Source of the DNA: Nostoc sp. CCCryo 231-06
GTDB lineage: Bacteria > Cyanobacteriota > Cyanobacteriia > Cyanobacteriales > Nostocaceae
DNA: 41,126 nucleotides
Assembly: GCA_023522315.1 (NCBI GenBank)
Contig: JAHCSU010000097.1
Span: forward strand, 1-41,126
Reading direction: 5' to 3'
This document shows, piece by piece, positions 1 through 9,962 of this stretch. The position numbers and the translations under genes were made by a program. How positions within the stretch are numbered: the first letter of the stretch is position 1; each line of letters begins with the position of its first letter. The notes below the pieces were generated by a model. That model was given only the letters and a program-made list of their open reading frames with translations, was not told the DNA's origin and searched no databases.

Positions 1-53
1 CCCCCAACCCCCTCCCCGCTCTTCGAGAGGGGGCTATGATGTACCTCATGTGA
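1..53 (-). repeat. Hairpin repeat, copy 1 (inverted relative to copy 2 at 2139-2200)
   Basis: Read on the minus strand this is ATCA[C]ATGAGGTACATCATAG followed by a GC-rich hairpin and a G-rich tail. The same sequence occurs on the plus strand at 2139-2200. The stem CCCCCTC (8-14) pairs with GAGGGGG (27-33). The stem is kept between copies while the loop differs, which suggests that structure is selected or that this is a mobile hairpin element. The element begins in the window and may extend to the left. Confidence 0.7.
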
Positions 54-56
54 TTT

Positions 57-173
57 TTAAACCCTATAGCGTTTAAAAATCTGGCGATCGTCAGCACTAA
101 CAGAAATTCCTAATACAGCGTAAGGATCACAAAGCTGTTGAAGCCATTTTGGCGGTAGGAAGGTCTGTGACAT
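57..173 (-). pseudogene. Truncated J-domain (DnaJ-like) protein, N-terminal fragment
   Basis: A 38-codon reading frame starts with ATG at 173 and stops with TAA at 57-59. It contains DPYAVLGISVSADDRQIFKR followed by YRV, which matches helices I and II of a J domain: the D-P-Y-x-V-L-G-(I/V)-x start and the K-R-Y-R basic helix that precedes HPD. The reading stops just before the expected LAK-LHPD, and the sequence that follows is the hairpin repeat at 1-53. I read this as a J-domain gene interrupted by the repeat. The remainder, including HPD, would lie left of the window if it survives. No strong ribosome binding site is visible upstream of the ATG. A J domain recruits and stimulates Hsp70 (DnaK); without HPD this fragment could not do so. 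Confidence 0.6.
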
Positions 174-362
174 AGTAGTAATTAAGCTGTTAAAAACTTA
201 AAATTAGCATCAAAGCTTAATGCACGGTCATGTGAAACTTACTCAAATTTCTGCAAATACTAAATTGTGTGTAGGAATTTCTATCTAAAAATCTGAAGGG
301 CAAGGCAAGATAGTTGACTGTCTGATTGTCGGAACTGTGGTATTAGTATATTTATTAGAAAT

Positions 363-737
363 ATGTTAACTAAGCGCAAAAGTCGAAGTGTTGCTGCTGT
401 TTTAGCTTTTTCTGGGACGCTGACAATTCCAGGATTACATAAATTTTATCTGGGACAGCCGTTTTGGGGTGTTTTGTATGTGTTGCTTTCATGGACGCCG
501 ATCCCCAAGGTAGCTAGTGCTATTGAGGGAGTTTGGTATTTAGCCCAAGATGAAGAAGCTTTTGATCGTAATTTTAATCTAGGGAAGTCAGTAACAAGGA
601 ATTCACAAAGGGTGAGTAATCAGGTAGGAGCGATCGCTAAGGCTTTGCGTGAATTGGATGCTCTGCGCCAGGATGGACTGATCTCAGAGTATGAATTTGA
701 GCAAAAGCGCCGCCAATTGCTAGACCAGATTTCTTGA
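363..737 (+). CDS. TM2-domain membrane protein with SHOCT-like C-terminus
   Basis: This is a 124-residue protein. Residues 10-60 carry a TM2-type segment: two hydrophobic stretches (VAAVLAFSGTLTIPG and FWGVLYVLLSW) around the family signature G-x-H-KFYLG. Residues 95-124 (LDALRQDGLISEYEFEQKRR) match the short SHOCT-type motif L..L...G.IteeEFe..K..LL. TM2 proteins are small inner-membrane proteins with no settled function; SHOCT is a short oligomerisation-type module. The start is ATG at 363 with no clear Shine-Dalgarno. It lies 13 bp upstream of the next gene on the same strand, so the two probably share a transcript. The domain call is good; the role is unknown. Confidence 0.8.
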   Translation: MLTKRKSRSVAAVLAFSGTLTIPGLHKFYLGQPFWGVLYVLLSWTPIPKVASAIEGVWYLAQDEEAFDRNFNLGKSVTRNSQRVSNQVGAIAKALRELDALRQDGLISEYEFEQKRRQLLDQIS

Positions 738-750
738 GGTAAGCGACAAC

Positions 751-1284
751 ATGAATAACTGGCTACCGTTGAACCCCAGGCTGCAAAAACTCCGCGCCAA
801 GCTCCTCAATGATCCTTACTATCGCCTCCAATCTGGGGAAGAAATTCAGATAGCGGCTAAATTAGGTATCCGCATTGATGCTAATCAAGCGACTGTAGAT
901 GATTGGTTACGTTTACCAGGTTTGTCAATTCACCAAGCGCGATCGCTTGTAGAACTTTCGCGTTCGGGTGTTAAATTTTACTGTATTGAAGATATCGCTG
1001 CGGCTTTGGCTGTACCAGCGCCGCGCCTGGAGCCATTAAAGCCTCTGCTGAATTTTATTTACTATGATCACGAATCTCTAGAAAGTCCGATCCATTTAGT
1101 CAATCCAAATACAGCAACAGTTGAAAATTTAGCACAAATTCCATTTATAAATTTGTCTCTGGCGCAAGCAGTGGTTCAAAATCGGCAATCAGCCGGGCCT
1201 TATCTTAACCTGGCTGATTTCCAACGGCGGTTGGAGTTACCTGGTGATGCGATCGCTCAACTGATGTATTATTTGAGGTTTTAA
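751..1284 (+). CDS. Helix-hairpin-helix (ComEA-like) DNA-binding protein
   Basis: This is a 177-residue protein with two helix-hairpin-helix-like units. The first is around residues 43-85 (IDANQATVDDWLRLPGLSIH) and the second around 116-165 (VNPNTATVENLAQIPFI, then SAGPYLNLADFQRRL). The pattern N-x-A-t...L..lPgi....A..I...R...G.F.s..dL is that of the ComEA / TIGR00426 type, which binds DNA without sequence specificity. ComEA itself is a DNA receptor in competence, but this protein has no obvious signal peptide or membrane anchor, so it is a cytoplasmic relative rather than ComEA proper. GCGATCGC occurs twice inside the gene. It follows the TM2 gene by 13 bp. Confidence 0.75.
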   Translation: MNNWLPLNPRLQKLRAKLLNDPYYRLQSGEEIQIAAKLGIRIDANQATVDDWLRLPGLSIHQARSLVELSRSGVKFYCIEDIAAALAVPAPRLEPLKPLLNFIYYDHESLESPIHLVNPNTATVENLAQIPFINLSLAQAVVQNRQSAGPYLNLADFQRRLELPGDAIAQLMYYLRF

Positions 1285-1334
1285 GTTAGAAGTTTTAAAA
1301 TATAGGGTTTTTCGTTTGTATCAATACACTTTAA

Positions 1335-1394
1335 CCTCTCTCCTTTTAGGAGAGAGGCTTTAAATCTTACTCCCCTTCCCTACAAGGGAAGGGG
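1335..1394. terminator. Two hairpins between convergent genes
   Basis: CCTCTCTCCT (1335-1344) pairs with AGGAGAGAGG (1348-1357). CCCCTTCCCT (1372-1381) pairs perfectly with AGGGAAGGGG (1385-1394) around an ACA loop. They lie between the convergent helix-hairpin-helix gene and lepB and could end transcription from both sides, although the trailing T-runs are weak. The CCCTACAAGGG core recurs in the hairpin at 30231-30253, so this is also a dispersed repeat. Confidence 0.5.
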
Positions 1395-1433
1395 TTGGGG
1401 GTTAGGTCTCTATAACTCCAAACTCCTAACTAT

Positions 1434-2039
1434 TTAAATAAATCCAATACGATCAAGAGGCCAAAAGCGAAACGCTGCTCGACCTATGACATTTTCTCTG
1501 GGTAAAAAGCCCCAATAACGAGAGTCGTTACTATCATTGCGGTTATCTCCCATGACAAAAAACTCATCTTCTGGGACTTTCACTGGTTGATATGGCTGAT
1601 TTGGGGGTTCAGCGATGTAGTCTTCTGCCAAGGGTTGACCGTTGAGATAGACTTTGCCAGAAGCAACACTAATTACCTCACCAGGCTGGCCAATAACCCG
1701 CTTGATGAAGGCTTGGTCTTTGGGATATCCTCGACGTTGTAGTTCTGCGGGTGGCTGAAAAACAATAATATCCCCAGTTATGGGAGGGTGAAAATGGTAA
1801 GAGATTTTTTCAACTACCAAGCGATCGCCTGTATGTAAGGTAGGCAGCATCGAATCAGAAGGTATATAGCGGGGTTCGGCGATAAAAGTCCTGATTAGAA
1901 ATGCCAAACACAATGCGATCGCAATTAAAATCAGATTTTCTTGCCAACTACGCCATACTTTTAACGACGCACGCTCTTCTTTTGCATCACTTTCGTGAGG
2001 AATCATAAAACTTTCTAGCCAGTTTAAGAAGTGGGACAA
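1434..2039 (-). CDS. lepB: Signal peptidase I
   Basis: This is the membrane-bound leader peptidase that removes signal peptides on the outer face of the membrane (family S26). One transmembrane helix covers about residues 34-53. The catalytic serine is S63 in SDSMLPTL, and the general base lysine is K113 in FIKRVIGQPGE. The box E motif GDNRNDSNDSRYWGFLP lies at 164-180. At 201 residues the length is typical for a single-helix bacterial enzyme. The start shown is a TTG with AAGG a few bases upstream; ATG at 2006 (residue 12) is an alternative that keeps all motifs. Nostoc-type genomes usually have more than one lepB; which paralogue this is cannot be told here. It is convergent with the helix-hairpin-helix gene. 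Confidence 0.93.
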   Translation of the reverse strand: MSHFLNWLESFMIPHESDAKEERASLKVWRSWQENLILIAIALCLAFLIRTFIAEPRYIPSDSMLPTLHTGDRLVVEKISYHFHPPITGDIIVFQPPAELQRRGYPKDQAFIKRVIGQPGEVISVASGKVYLNGQPLAEDYIAEPPNQPYQPVKVPEDEFFVMGDNRNDSNDSRYWGFLPRENVIGRAAFRFWPLDRIGFI

Positions 2040-2138
2040 ATACCTTGATTATTTTGACTCAAAAGGTATACTGATAAACAAGCTGGGTTCTGCATAAACC
2101 CATACAAATATTAAATAATACAGCTATAGCTTTTCCTA

Positions 2139-2200
2139 ATCAAATGAGGTACATCATAGCCCCCTCATCGCAAGCGATGAGGGGGTTGGGGGTGGGGTTC
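2139..2200 (+). repeat. Hairpin repeat, copy 2
   Basis: ATCAAATGAGGTACATCATAG is followed by a perfect 12-bp stem, CCCCCTCATCGC (2160-2171) with GCGATGAGGGGG (2174-2185), and the tail TTGGGGGTGGGG. It matches the reverse complement of positions 1-53 apart from the hairpin loop and single-base differences. It sits upstream of lepB. Confidence 0.75.
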
Positions 2201-2411
2201 TTGTATCTCACCCAACTGAGAAACGCCATATCGCATCTACCAGAGATAAGCAAAAGTGCTGTAAATAAACTATGACCTGTCTAAGGCAATATAAGCTGAT
2301 GATTAGGGTTTTTAGATAGATAATTAAAAATCTTAATTCTAATTGCTGCAATTATAAGGCAAGTTATGAAATGATTTTCACTTTTGCTTCTTATTGCTAA
2401 AAAAAAAGTTA

Positions 2412-2446
2412 CCGATTGGTAGAGCGATACAGCCAGTCGGTTTTTT
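2412..2446. terminator. Bidirectional terminator-like hairpin in a gene-free region
   Basis: CCGATTGG (2412-2419) pairs with CCAGTCGG (2433-2440), with one G-T wobble. On the plus strand it is followed by TTTTTTCTTT. On the minus strand the stem is followed by TAAC and a run of nine T. There is no adjacent gene end to explain it, so it may end a small untranslated RNA on either strand. Confidence 0.5.
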
Positions 2447-3788
2447 CTTTGATCTGAAAATTGGTCGTTGAGTGGTAAATATGTAGGGTGCATTACGAAC
2501 ATTAGTCTTAACGTACCAAAACTTTCGTACAATCCGTTATACCATTTCAGTTTAATAATAATGATACAAATACGTTTATAGGGGGATGGCATTGCCCATT
2601 AGTGTCAACTTAAGGTGGCAGTCTCGACAAAGCTTTGAGAGATTGTCTCGTCAAGAGCTAGAGCCTGGAAACGAGGTTTGAAAGTATCAGATCCAACACC
2701 CTAGTGAATCTTGGGTTTTGCGTTGCTCAACCTAACCTACGTTTAATGCATCTTTTGATCTGTGCCACGCCACTACGTATATTTCAAATATTTCCCATAT
2801 TCTGAATTTTACGTCAACTAGTTCTACTGGACTGATACTTTAGTATAGATAAATACTATATGATTGCCCTCTTAACAGCTTGGCTATAAAGATGTGAATA
2901 ATTTACGTAATTATACTGTGACACTATATACTAGATTGTACTATTAATAATATATAAATCTCCTTTACTATCAAGAATAAGATTAACAGACAAAAAGCTA
3001 CTAGTAATTTAGGCTTAAGTATCAGCATCAAAAACAGAGGTAAGCTGCTGATAAAATCATTTTTGCTGAATGATTTAAAAGTATCTAGATTAACGAATAA
3101 ATGCCCCTTGGCAATGAGAAACTATATTTAATCAATTTTCGTCTGTTTATTTCATAGAAAGTTCAAGGCAAGGTTTTGTCAGTTAAAAATTTAACTTTTT
3201 CTTAAAAAGGAAGCAATAGCAGCAGGCAGTAAGATATATCTTATCAAGAATAGAGCTAATAGTTTATTAGACCATTTGTTGAAAGATACCCTACCCATTT
3301 TAAGTAGTTTTGTATATTAATTAAATAAGTTACTCAGCTACAAATTATACAGCTTTCTTGTCAGGAAGTGTTGCTATAAAAAGTTTAGCCCGCCAAAAAT
3401 GCAAATTATAGGCGTGACAGTTGAGCTACATCTTATTTGCAAAGCTATAAAAGTTGAAAGGACAATGCTGCCTTAGCGGTGAAGTGAAAAACAGAAACTA
3501 ATTCACAGCTTCGATAAAGAGGATTTTGAGGTGTCATTAATTATTCGATTGCGCTCCTTCTTAGAGCTAACGGTAAGAATGTGGAAGTTCAGACCTTGCC
3601 TTTTATAAATGGATTGATATTAAACAGTACCAAGTATTGTATAACCCTTCGTGCAAATCTAGAGCATCTAGATTTCAATTAAAGCTGTATAGTCTGTCTT
3701 CTCCATTGTGAATTTCCGTTAGTCCCAATTCAAATTTTGAGGATTACCAGAAAGCAGATGGTATCTAAGATATCTAAAAAAATGTGCT

Positions 3789-4751
3789 ATGACGTACCGT
3801 CATAACGTGGTTGATGGTTCGATTTTTGAAGGAGCTATGAAGGTGGAAAACAATAAGTCGTTTCTGTGGCCAGAAGGAATATTAATTGCACTGCTTGCCT
3901 TATGTGGTGTTTTTAGCCTTGCTTTCATGATGCTTCTAAGACCAAATCCTTCGGAGGCTCAGAGTAGACAGAGTATAAATGTAAAGAATGTAACTGCAAA
4001 CGTAGGAACTCAGCAGCGGATTGAGAAATTAAAGGCGGTGATGCTTACAAGTTGGCAGCAAGAAGCACAAACAAAAGGACTATCCTACGCTATACCATCA
4101 CGTTTTGAAGGGGCAATAGTTAAAGCAGCAAAACTCACTAAGGGTGAGAAAGTAATTGCTCTCACCTTTGATGATGGCCCTTGGCCTCAGACCACAGAGC
4201 AAGTGTTAGATATTCTGAAATCAAATGATATCAAAGGGACGTTTTTTGTCGTCGGGCAGAACCTAAAAAATTATCCAGAATTAGGAAAGCAAATTGTAGC
4301 TCAAGGTCATGTCATTGCCAACCATACTTGGCATCACTGGTATCACTTCTTTAACCCACAAGCTGCTGCTTTTGAAATTGACCGCACAACAGACCTAATT
4401 TATCAAATTACAGGTGTTAAAACAAATCTTTTCCGACCGCCTGGTGGCATCCTGCATAATGGATTAGCTGCTTACGCTAAAGGCCAAAAATATACTGTGG
4501 TGATGTGGTCTGCTGACTCCACAGACTACAAGTTGCCATCTGTGCCAAAGTTGATCAATAACGTGATTAAAGATTCAAAACCTGGTGGTATTGTGCTAAT
4601 GCATGATGGTGGTGGTAATCGTTCCAGAACTGTGCAAGCTTTACCAGAAATTATTAGTAACTTTAGAAAGCAAGGCTATCGCTTTGTTACTATTCCAGAA
4701 CTTTTAGAAATGGAAGATGCAGACCAAAAGCTGCTTGCTCATAAAAAGTAA
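3789..4751 (+). CDS. Membrane-anchored polysaccharide deacetylase (NodB family)
   Basis: This carbohydrate esterase 4 domain removes acetyl groups from N-acetylated sugars, probably in peptidoglycan or an exported polysaccharide. Residues 31-50 form one membrane helix, followed by a linker and the catalytic domain at about 118-310. NodB motifs are in order: TFDDGP (126-131, metal ligand D129), HTWHH (metal ligands H179 and H183), RPPGG (216-220), WSADSTDY (240-247) and MHDGGG (271-276). The frame opens at 3789, but ATG at 3837 is preceded by GAAGGAG (3828-3834). That spacing is unusually tight (2 nt), yet the protein from 3837 begins directly before the membrane helix, so 3837 may be the true start. 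The exact substrate is unknown. Confidence 0.9.
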   Translation: MTYRHNVVDGSIFEGAMKVENNKSFLWPEGILIALLALCGVFSLAFMMLLRPNPSEAQSRQSINVKNVTANVGTQQRIEKLKAVMLTSWQQEAQTKGLSYAIPSRFEGAIVKAAKLTKGEKVIALTFDDGPWPQTTEQVLDILKSNDIKGTFFVVGQNLKNYPELGKQIVAQGHVIANHTWHHWYHFFNPQAAAFEIDRTTDLIYQITGVKTNLFRPPGGILHNGLAAYAKGQKYTVVMWSADSTDYKLPSVPKLINNVIKDSKPGGIVLMHDGGGNRSRTVQALPEIISNFRKQGYRFVTIPELLEMEDADQKLLAHKK

Positions 4752-5189
4752 TTATTAATTATGGCTCATTAGTCAATAGTAATTGGCTAAAAACTAAAAT
4801 TATATTTTTTGCTTAGAATACATTATTTCTGACTAGAGTTTAGACTAGTCAGGAGTGCGAAACTAAAGAACAAATCAACTTAAAACTTGATGAATAATCT
4901 TGGCTTACCTCACCCTCAATCCCTCTCCTTTTAAAGGAGAGGGAAGCTAGATACAGGATGAAGTTTTACATTTTATTTAATTCACGTTCCTTAGTATAAA
5001 GTCCAGTTGTGAATCATTTAGTGATATTCCCCCTTTTTAAGGGGGAATATTTTGCTCTCTACAGTCTTTTGAAGGGGTAATTCAGGCGACTGTTTTAGGC
5101 GCCCAAACGGGTTTTCGCAGAGTACCTGTTTGTGCAGCTTCTCCGATGGGAGAATGGCTTAAGGCTTAGTAGGAGAACATTTACAGTTA
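4752..5189. terminator. Convergent intergenic region with two strong hairpins
   Basis: TCCCTCTCC...GGAGAGGGA forms a stem at 4920-4944. ATATTCCCCC (5024-5033) pairs perfectly with GGGGGAATAT (5041-5050), followed by TTTG. They lie between the deacetylase and the glutamate synthase gene, which converge, so bidirectional termination is likely. The segment 5081-5165 contains TTCTCCgatGGGAGAA and resembles dispersed Nostoc intergenic repeats. No gene is visible. Confidence 0.55.
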
Positions 5190-8100
5190 CTAATGACTGC
5201 TTACTAAACTGAACTCAGTTGTTTCTTTTTGTGGATCAGCTTCGGGACTATCAGCTTCAGAAGGCGGAACCAACTGCCAGAATTTCGGCAAAAATTCTTC
5301 CCAGTTTTGCAGAATTTTCTTCGCCTTTGGTGAACCAGTGAGTTCCGCATGAGTTTTGATTAACTCTTGCAATTGCTTTGCACCTGCTTCTGTAATCACC
5401 CTCTGGATTTTGACAATTTCCGGATTGACTAACTCACGAAATGAGTCGTTTTCATCTAAGAAGTACGCCAGTCCACCAGTCATTCCAGCTGCTACGTTAC
5501 GTCCTACTTTGCCGAGGACGACAATTACACCACCAGTCATGTATTCACAGCAGTGATCCCCAGCGCCTTCAATCACTGCTATGGCTTTGGAGTTTCTTAC
5601 AGCAAAGCGCTCTCCTGCTAAACCGTTTGCAAATAACATGCCACCAGTAGCACCATAGAGGCACGTATTGCCAACTATCACGTTTTGTGATGTGTTATAG
5701 GTAGCATCCGTTGGAGGTTTGATGATGATTTCACCACCATGCATTCCTTTCCCTACGTAGTCGTTTGCCTCTCCTGCCAGGGTCAGAATTATACCAGGGA
5801 GGTTGAACGCACCAAAGCTTTGCCCAACACTGCCTGTGAAGTTGAGATTAATTTGTCCTTCAAAGTCGCTATCACCGTATTGAGAAGCGATCGCTCCCGC
5901 TAATCTTGTGCCTACTGTTCTGTCAGTATTGACAATAGGGTAAGTCTTGGTGACAGTAGATTGGTTGCGAATGGCAGCTTGAATTTCGGGATCGGCAAGG
6001 AATTTGTCATCCAAAACCACGCCGTTGCTGTGGACTTCTTCATGCACCAACCAGCTACGATTTTCTCTGCTATCTGGTAATTGAAGTAAACAGTCCAGAT
6101 TCAGCGATCGCGTTTTGGTGAGTTTTGCCTCTGGGCGCAGTTTCAACAAATCTGCACGTCCAATGATTTCTGACAAAGAACGGTAGCCAAGTCGTGCTAA
6201 CAAACTACGCACTTCTTCGGCGATGAAGTAGAAGAAGTTGACAACCTGTTCTGGTATTCCTGTAAACCGCTTGCGGAGTTCTTCTTTCTGAGTAGCAACA
6301 CCTACAGGGCAGGTATTCATGTGGCAAACTCGCGCCATAATACAGCCTTCAGCAATCATGGCAATGGAGCCGAAACCGAATTCTTCACCGCCCATCAATG
6401 CACCTATTACCACATCCCAACCACTCTTAAGTCCGCCATCTACGCGCAAAATCACGCGATCGCGCAGGCTATTTTCCATCAAGACGCGATGCACTTCACT
6501 TAAACCCAGTTCCCACGGTGAACCCGCATGTTTAATCGAACTTAGTGGCGATGCACCTGTACCACCATCATGGCCAGAAATCTGGATAATATCAGCGTTT
6601 GCCTTGGCTACACCAGCTGCGATCGTGCCAATGCCAACTTCTGAAACTAGCTTCACCGATACCTTTGCTTGGGGATTAATTTGGTGCAGATCAAAAATCA
6701 GTTGAGCTAAGTCTTCAATTGAATAGATATCGTGGTGCGGTGGCGGCGAAATCAGCGTCACACCTGGCTTCGAGCGTCTTAACATCGCAATGTATTGGCT
6801 CACCTTGGGGCCTGGCAGTTGTCCACCTTCCCCAGGCTTGGCACCTTGGGCAATTTTGATTTCAATTTGTTTGGCGTTGACTAGGTACTCTGGCGTTACA
6901 CCAAAGCGTCCCGATGCAACTTGCTTAATGGCACTATAGGCTTTATCACCATTCCGTAATCCCTTTAAATGAGGTAGGGTTGGCGAGTGACCAGACTCGT
7001 CTACATCATCTAAAACTTTATAGCGCACTGGGTCTTCGCCGCCTTCCCCAGAGTTAGATTTACCGCCAATGCGATTCATGGCGATCGCTAAAGTTTCATG
7101 GGCTTCTCTTGACAAAGCACCTAAAGACATACCACCTGTGCAGAAGCGCTTGACAATTTCAGCTACAGATTCTACTTCTTCTATAGGAATTGCAGTTTGA
7201 TCGCCTTGGAAGTCCAGCAAGTCCCGCAAGGCTGTTACTGGCCTACCTTGGAGATGCTTTTTATAAACTTCGTAATGGTCGTAGTTTTTGCCATCTAAAG
7301 CCTTATGCAGCGCCTTAACCAGTTCTGGGCTATTCATGTGATATTCGCCGCCAGGACGGTATTGCACAAAGCCCAGGTTTTCTAACTTCTTGGTCGTCAG
7401 TTCTGGGAAAGCCTTGCTATGGAAAGAAAGCACTTCATCAGCGAGTTCGCTAACACTTAAACCACCAATGCGGGAAGTCGTACCCCGAAATCCCAGTTCG
7501 ATTAAATCTCCACCGATGCCAATAGCTTCAAAGATTTGGGCTGCTTGATAGCTGGAGAGCAGAGAAATTCCCATCTTGGAGAGAATTTTTAACAAACCTG
7601 ACTCTACTGCTTTGCGATAGTTTCCTAAAGCTTGCTCTAGGGTCAGGGCTGGAATTTTCTCCACACCCATTAACTTTTGAGTTTTGGGATCAGACCACCA
7701 ATCACGCACCGTATCTAAAGCCATATACGGACAAACTGCACCAGCACCGTAGCCAATGAGACAAGCAAAGTGATGAGTACTCCAGCATTGGGCAGTATTG
7801 ACAATCAGGGATGTTTTCATTCGCAACCCTTCCCGAATCAGGTGATGATGTACAGCACCCACTGCTAACAGGGGAGGAATGTATGTATCTTCTGGGCTGA
7901 TACCGTCATTTCCCTTATCGCTTAAGATTAAAATCTTTGCACCTGCGCGGACTGATTCAGCTGCTTGTGCTTGTAAAGATTGGACTGCGGCCTTTAATCC
8001 TTCAGGGCCGCTGGCGATCGCAAATCGGGTTGACAACTCAGCCGTGGCAAATCCTGACAGCTTAATTGCCTCTAACTCACCATCAGTTAACACTGGCGAT

Positions 8101-9962
8101 TCAAGTTTCAATCTCCGAGCATATTCTGGCTTGGGTTCTAATAAGTTACCCCGTTCACCCAGTTCTACTTTCAGAGACATCACTAGCTTTTCCCGCAGGG
8201 GATCAATCGCCGGGTTCGTCACCTGAGCAAAGCGCTGTTTGAAATAGTCATAGAGCAGGTGGGGTTTTGTTGACAGCACTGCTAAAGGAATATCATCCCC
8301 CATGCAGAAAGTTGGCTCTGAACCTGCGATCGCCATTGGATGAATCACCATTTCTACATCTTCTGTGGTGTAGCCAAAGGCAGTTTGAAACTGAAGTAAG
8401 GTTTGCTTGTCAATTGTCACTTGTCCTTGGTCACTTGTACTGAGCGCAGCCGAAGTATTTGTCATTTGTCCTTTGCCATTGCCATTGCCATTTGCTAATG
8501 ACGGATGACCGACCCCTTCGGGGTTCGCCAATCGCTCATGGGGGAGACCCCCAAGACCGCGTTGGCTCACCAATGACTTTAATTCTTGACGGTACTGTTG
8601 CAGCCATTCTCCATAAGGATGCTGCTTGGCGATGCGCTGCTTAATCTCCCAATTCTTCAGCACTTCCTGGTTTACTAAATCCACAGCAATCATTTGCCCT
8701 GGGCCGAGTCTACCTTTCTCGACTATATCGGCTTCTAGAAAGTCCACTACACCAGCTTCGGAAGCTACTACAATGTAGTCATCTTTGGTGATCACGTAGC
8801 GAGCTGGTCTTAAGCCATTACGATCTAGTGTTGCACCAACTTTTTTGCCATCACTAAATACTAAAAGTGCTGGCCCGTCCCACGCTTCTTGTAGACCACT
8901 GTAATATTCGTAGAAATCAACAATTTCTGGAGAGCCACGCAAAGAAGGCTGATTTTGGTAAGCCTCTGGAACCATAATCATTAAAGCTTCCAAGGGGCTG
9001 CGTCCAGAACACACCAGTAATTCCAGTACGTTGTCTAGGGTAGCTGAGTCGCTGTTATCAATATGAACTAATGGCTTCAGTTCCTTAATGCGATCGCCCC
9101 ATACAGGATGATTCAAGCTAGCTTCTCGTGCCATCATCCAGTTGATGTTACCCAACAAGGTATTGATTTCGCCGTTGTGACCCAAAAGCCGCATCGGTTG
9201 AGCTAAAGGCCACTTGGGCATCGTGTTGGTACTAAAGCGGCGATGATAGACAGCAAAGGCACTTTTATAAGCTGGATTATTTAAATCGTCATAAAAGCTG
9301 CCCAAAACAGCAGAACGCACCATGCCTTTATAGACAATTGTGCGGCTTGACAAAGAGCAGATATAAAATTCTTCTGAGATATTGGTTGCAACTTTACTAA
9401 TTCGGCGGCGGGTAATATACAACTGTCGTTCCAATTCATCGCCGCTTTTGTCAGCAGAAGCTAACAAAACTTGTTCAATCTGGGGTTGATTTTCTCTTGC
9501 TTGTACCCCCAGTAAATCAGATTGCACTGGCACTACTCGCCAACCCAGTACAATCAATTTTTCTTCAGCAGCTACTTGCTCAACAGTCGTCCTAGTTTTT
9601 TGTGCTGCTTCCTGGTCTTGTGGTAAAAATATCATCCCCACAGCTATATTATTGGTGGATGGAAATTCCTTCCCCCTTTGGGCAAAATCTTGTTGGAACA
9701 ACTCCCAAGGTATCGCTGTCAATACTCCTGCACCATCACCAGAGTCTTGATCAGCGCTACAACCTCCCCGATGCTCTAAGCAGGTTAAGGCAGCTAAGGC
9801 TTTTTTTACGATTTCGTGGCTGGTATGATTCTGGCGATGAGCAATAAAACCGACACCACAGGCATCTCGTTCCTCTACTAACCACTTTTGCCCCTGATAG
9901 GTATCTCTTGAGTTTATATCCGCTGTGATTTTCTGGTCTTGATTCATCGGTTTATTATTCAT
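5190..9962 (-). CDS. glsF: Ferredoxin-type glutamate synthase (GOGAT), large subunit
   Basis: It converts glutamine plus 2-oxoglutarate to two glutamates, the second step of ammonium assimilation after glutamine synthetase. Domains in order: a class II amidotransferase with nucleophile C35 in ERDACGVGF (the 34 residues before it are a likely cleaved propeptide), a central domain, an FMN-binding synthase domain (about 850-1240) and a C-terminal GXGXG domain (about 1290-1480). The 3Fe-4S cluster ligands are C1207, C1213 and C1218 (C-x5-C-x4-C). No small NADPH subunit (gltD) is adjacent, which with the cyanobacterial context favours the ferredoxin enzyme (also named gltS). At 1590 residues it is slightly long. 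The excess is at residues 467-520, where intergenic-type repeats lie in frame. No canonical NtcA site (GTA-N8-TAC) is visible upstream. Confidence 0.93.
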   Translation of the reverse strand: MNNKPMNQDQKITADINSRDTYQGQKWLVEERDACGVGFIAHRQNHTSHEIVKKALAALTCLEHRGGCSADQDSGDGAGVLTAIPWELFQQDFAQRGKEFPSTNNIAVGMIFLPQDQEAAQKTRTTVEQVAAEEKLIVLGWRVVPVQSDLLGVQARENQPQIEQVLLASADKSGDELERQLYITRRRISKVATNISEEFYICSLSSRTIVYKGMVRSAVLGSFYDDLNNPAYKSAFAVYHRRFSTNTMPKWPLAQPMRLLGHNGEINTLLGNINWMMAREASLNHPVWGDRIKELKPLVHIDNSDSATLDNVLELLVCSGRSPLEALMIMVPEAYQNQPSLRGSPEIVDFYEYYSGLQEAWDGPALLVFSDGKKVGATLDRNGLRPARYVITKDDYIVVASEAGVVDFLEADIVEKGRLGPGQMIAVDLVNQEVLKNWEIKQRIAKQHPYGEWLQQYRQELKSLVSQRGLGGLPHERLANPEGVGHPSLANGNGNGKGQMTNTSAALSTSDQGQVTIDKQTLLQFQTAFGYTTEDVEMVIHPMAIAGSEPTFCMGDDIPLAVLSTKPHLLYDYFKQRFAQVTNPAIDPLREKLVMSLKVELGERGNLLEPKPEYARRLKLESPVLTDGELEAIKLSGFATAELSTRFAIASGPEGLKAAVQSLQAQAAESVRAGAKILILSDKGNDGISPEDTYIPPLLAVGAVHHHLIREGLRMKTSLIVNTAQCWSTHHFACLIGYGAGAVCPYMALDTVRDWWSDPKTQKLMGVEKIPALTLEQALGNYRKAVESGLLKILSKMGISLLSSYQAAQIFEAIGIGGDLIELGFRGTTSRIGGLSVSELADEVLSFHSKAFPELTTKKLENLGFVQYRPGGEYHMNSPELVKALHKALDGKNYDHYEVYKKHLQGRPVTALRDLLDFQGDQTAIPIEEVESVAEIVKRFCTGGMSLGALSREAHETLAIAMNRIGGKSNSGEGGEDPVRYKVLDDVDESGHSPTLPHLKGLRNGDKAYSAIKQVASGRFGVTPEYLVNAKQIEIKIAQGAKPGEGGQLPGPKVSQYIAMLRRSKPGVTLISPPPHHDIYSIEDLAQLIFDLHQINPQAKVSVKLVSEVGIGTIAAGVAKANADIIQISGHDGGTGASPLSSIKHAGSPWELGLSEVHRVLMENSLRDRVILRVDGGLKSGWDVVIGALMGGEEFGFGSIAMIAEGCIMARVCHMNTCPVGVATQKEELRKRFTGIPEQVVNFFYFIAEEVRSLLARLGYRSLSEIIGRADLLKLRPEAKLTKTRSLNLDCLLQLPDSRENRSWLVHEEVHSNGVVLDDKFLADPEIQAAIRNQSTVTKTYPIVNTDRTVGTRLAGAIASQYGDSDFEGQINLNFTGSVGQSFGAFNLPGIILTLAGEANDYVGKGMHGGEIIIKPPTDATYNTSQNVIVGNTCLYGATGGMLFANGLAGERFAVRNSKAIAVIEGAGDHCCEYMTGGVIVVLGKVGRNVAAGMTGGLAYFLDENDSFRELVNPEIVKIQRVITEAGAKQLQELIKTHAELTGSPKAKKILQNWEEFLPKFWQLVPPSEADSPEADPQKETTEFSLVSSH
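8404..8570. repeat. Dispersed repeats carried in frame inside glutamate synthase
   Basis: This segment encodes residues 467-520, a low-complexity linker rich in N, G, S and T. At the DNA level it contains ACCCC-TTC-GGGGT (8512-8524), TGGGGG-AGA-CCCCCA (8539-8553), the phrase GTACTGAGCGCAGCCGAAGT, and GTCATTTGTCC/GCCATT heptamer-like runs (8460-8494). The last resemble the GTCATTA heptamers between genes at 19577 and 31235. It keeps the reading frame open. Confidence 0.65.

Larger units (their letters stand above)
2040..3788. other. Long gene-poor region between lepB and the deacetylase
   Basis: This is 1.75 kb of AT-rich DNA. It holds the repeat copy at 2139-2200, a terminator-like hairpin at 2412-2446 and small palindromes such as AGTTAAAAATTTAACT near 3181. 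A 103-codon minus frame at 2281-2592 has no recognisable domain, an odd composition (runs of I, K and N) and crosses the hairpin, so I do not call it. I see no tRNA T-loop, no known riboswitch core and no transposase. The stretch from about 2600 to 3788 may hold a long leader or promoter for the deacetylase gene, but I cannot place a specific promoter. Confidence 0.6.

Noticed and set aside
2281..2592. 103-codon minus frame in the gene desert
   Set aside because: No domain, unusual composition, and it crosses a terminator-like hairpin.
2600..2720. Possible insertion sequence remnant or tRNA-like fold
   Set aside because: No transposase fragment, no T-loop consensus and only 5-bp stems.
5081..5189. 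Possible gene fragment downstream of glutamate synthase
   Set aside because: All frames give short, unrecognisable peptides; the sequence resembles a dispersed palindromic repeat.
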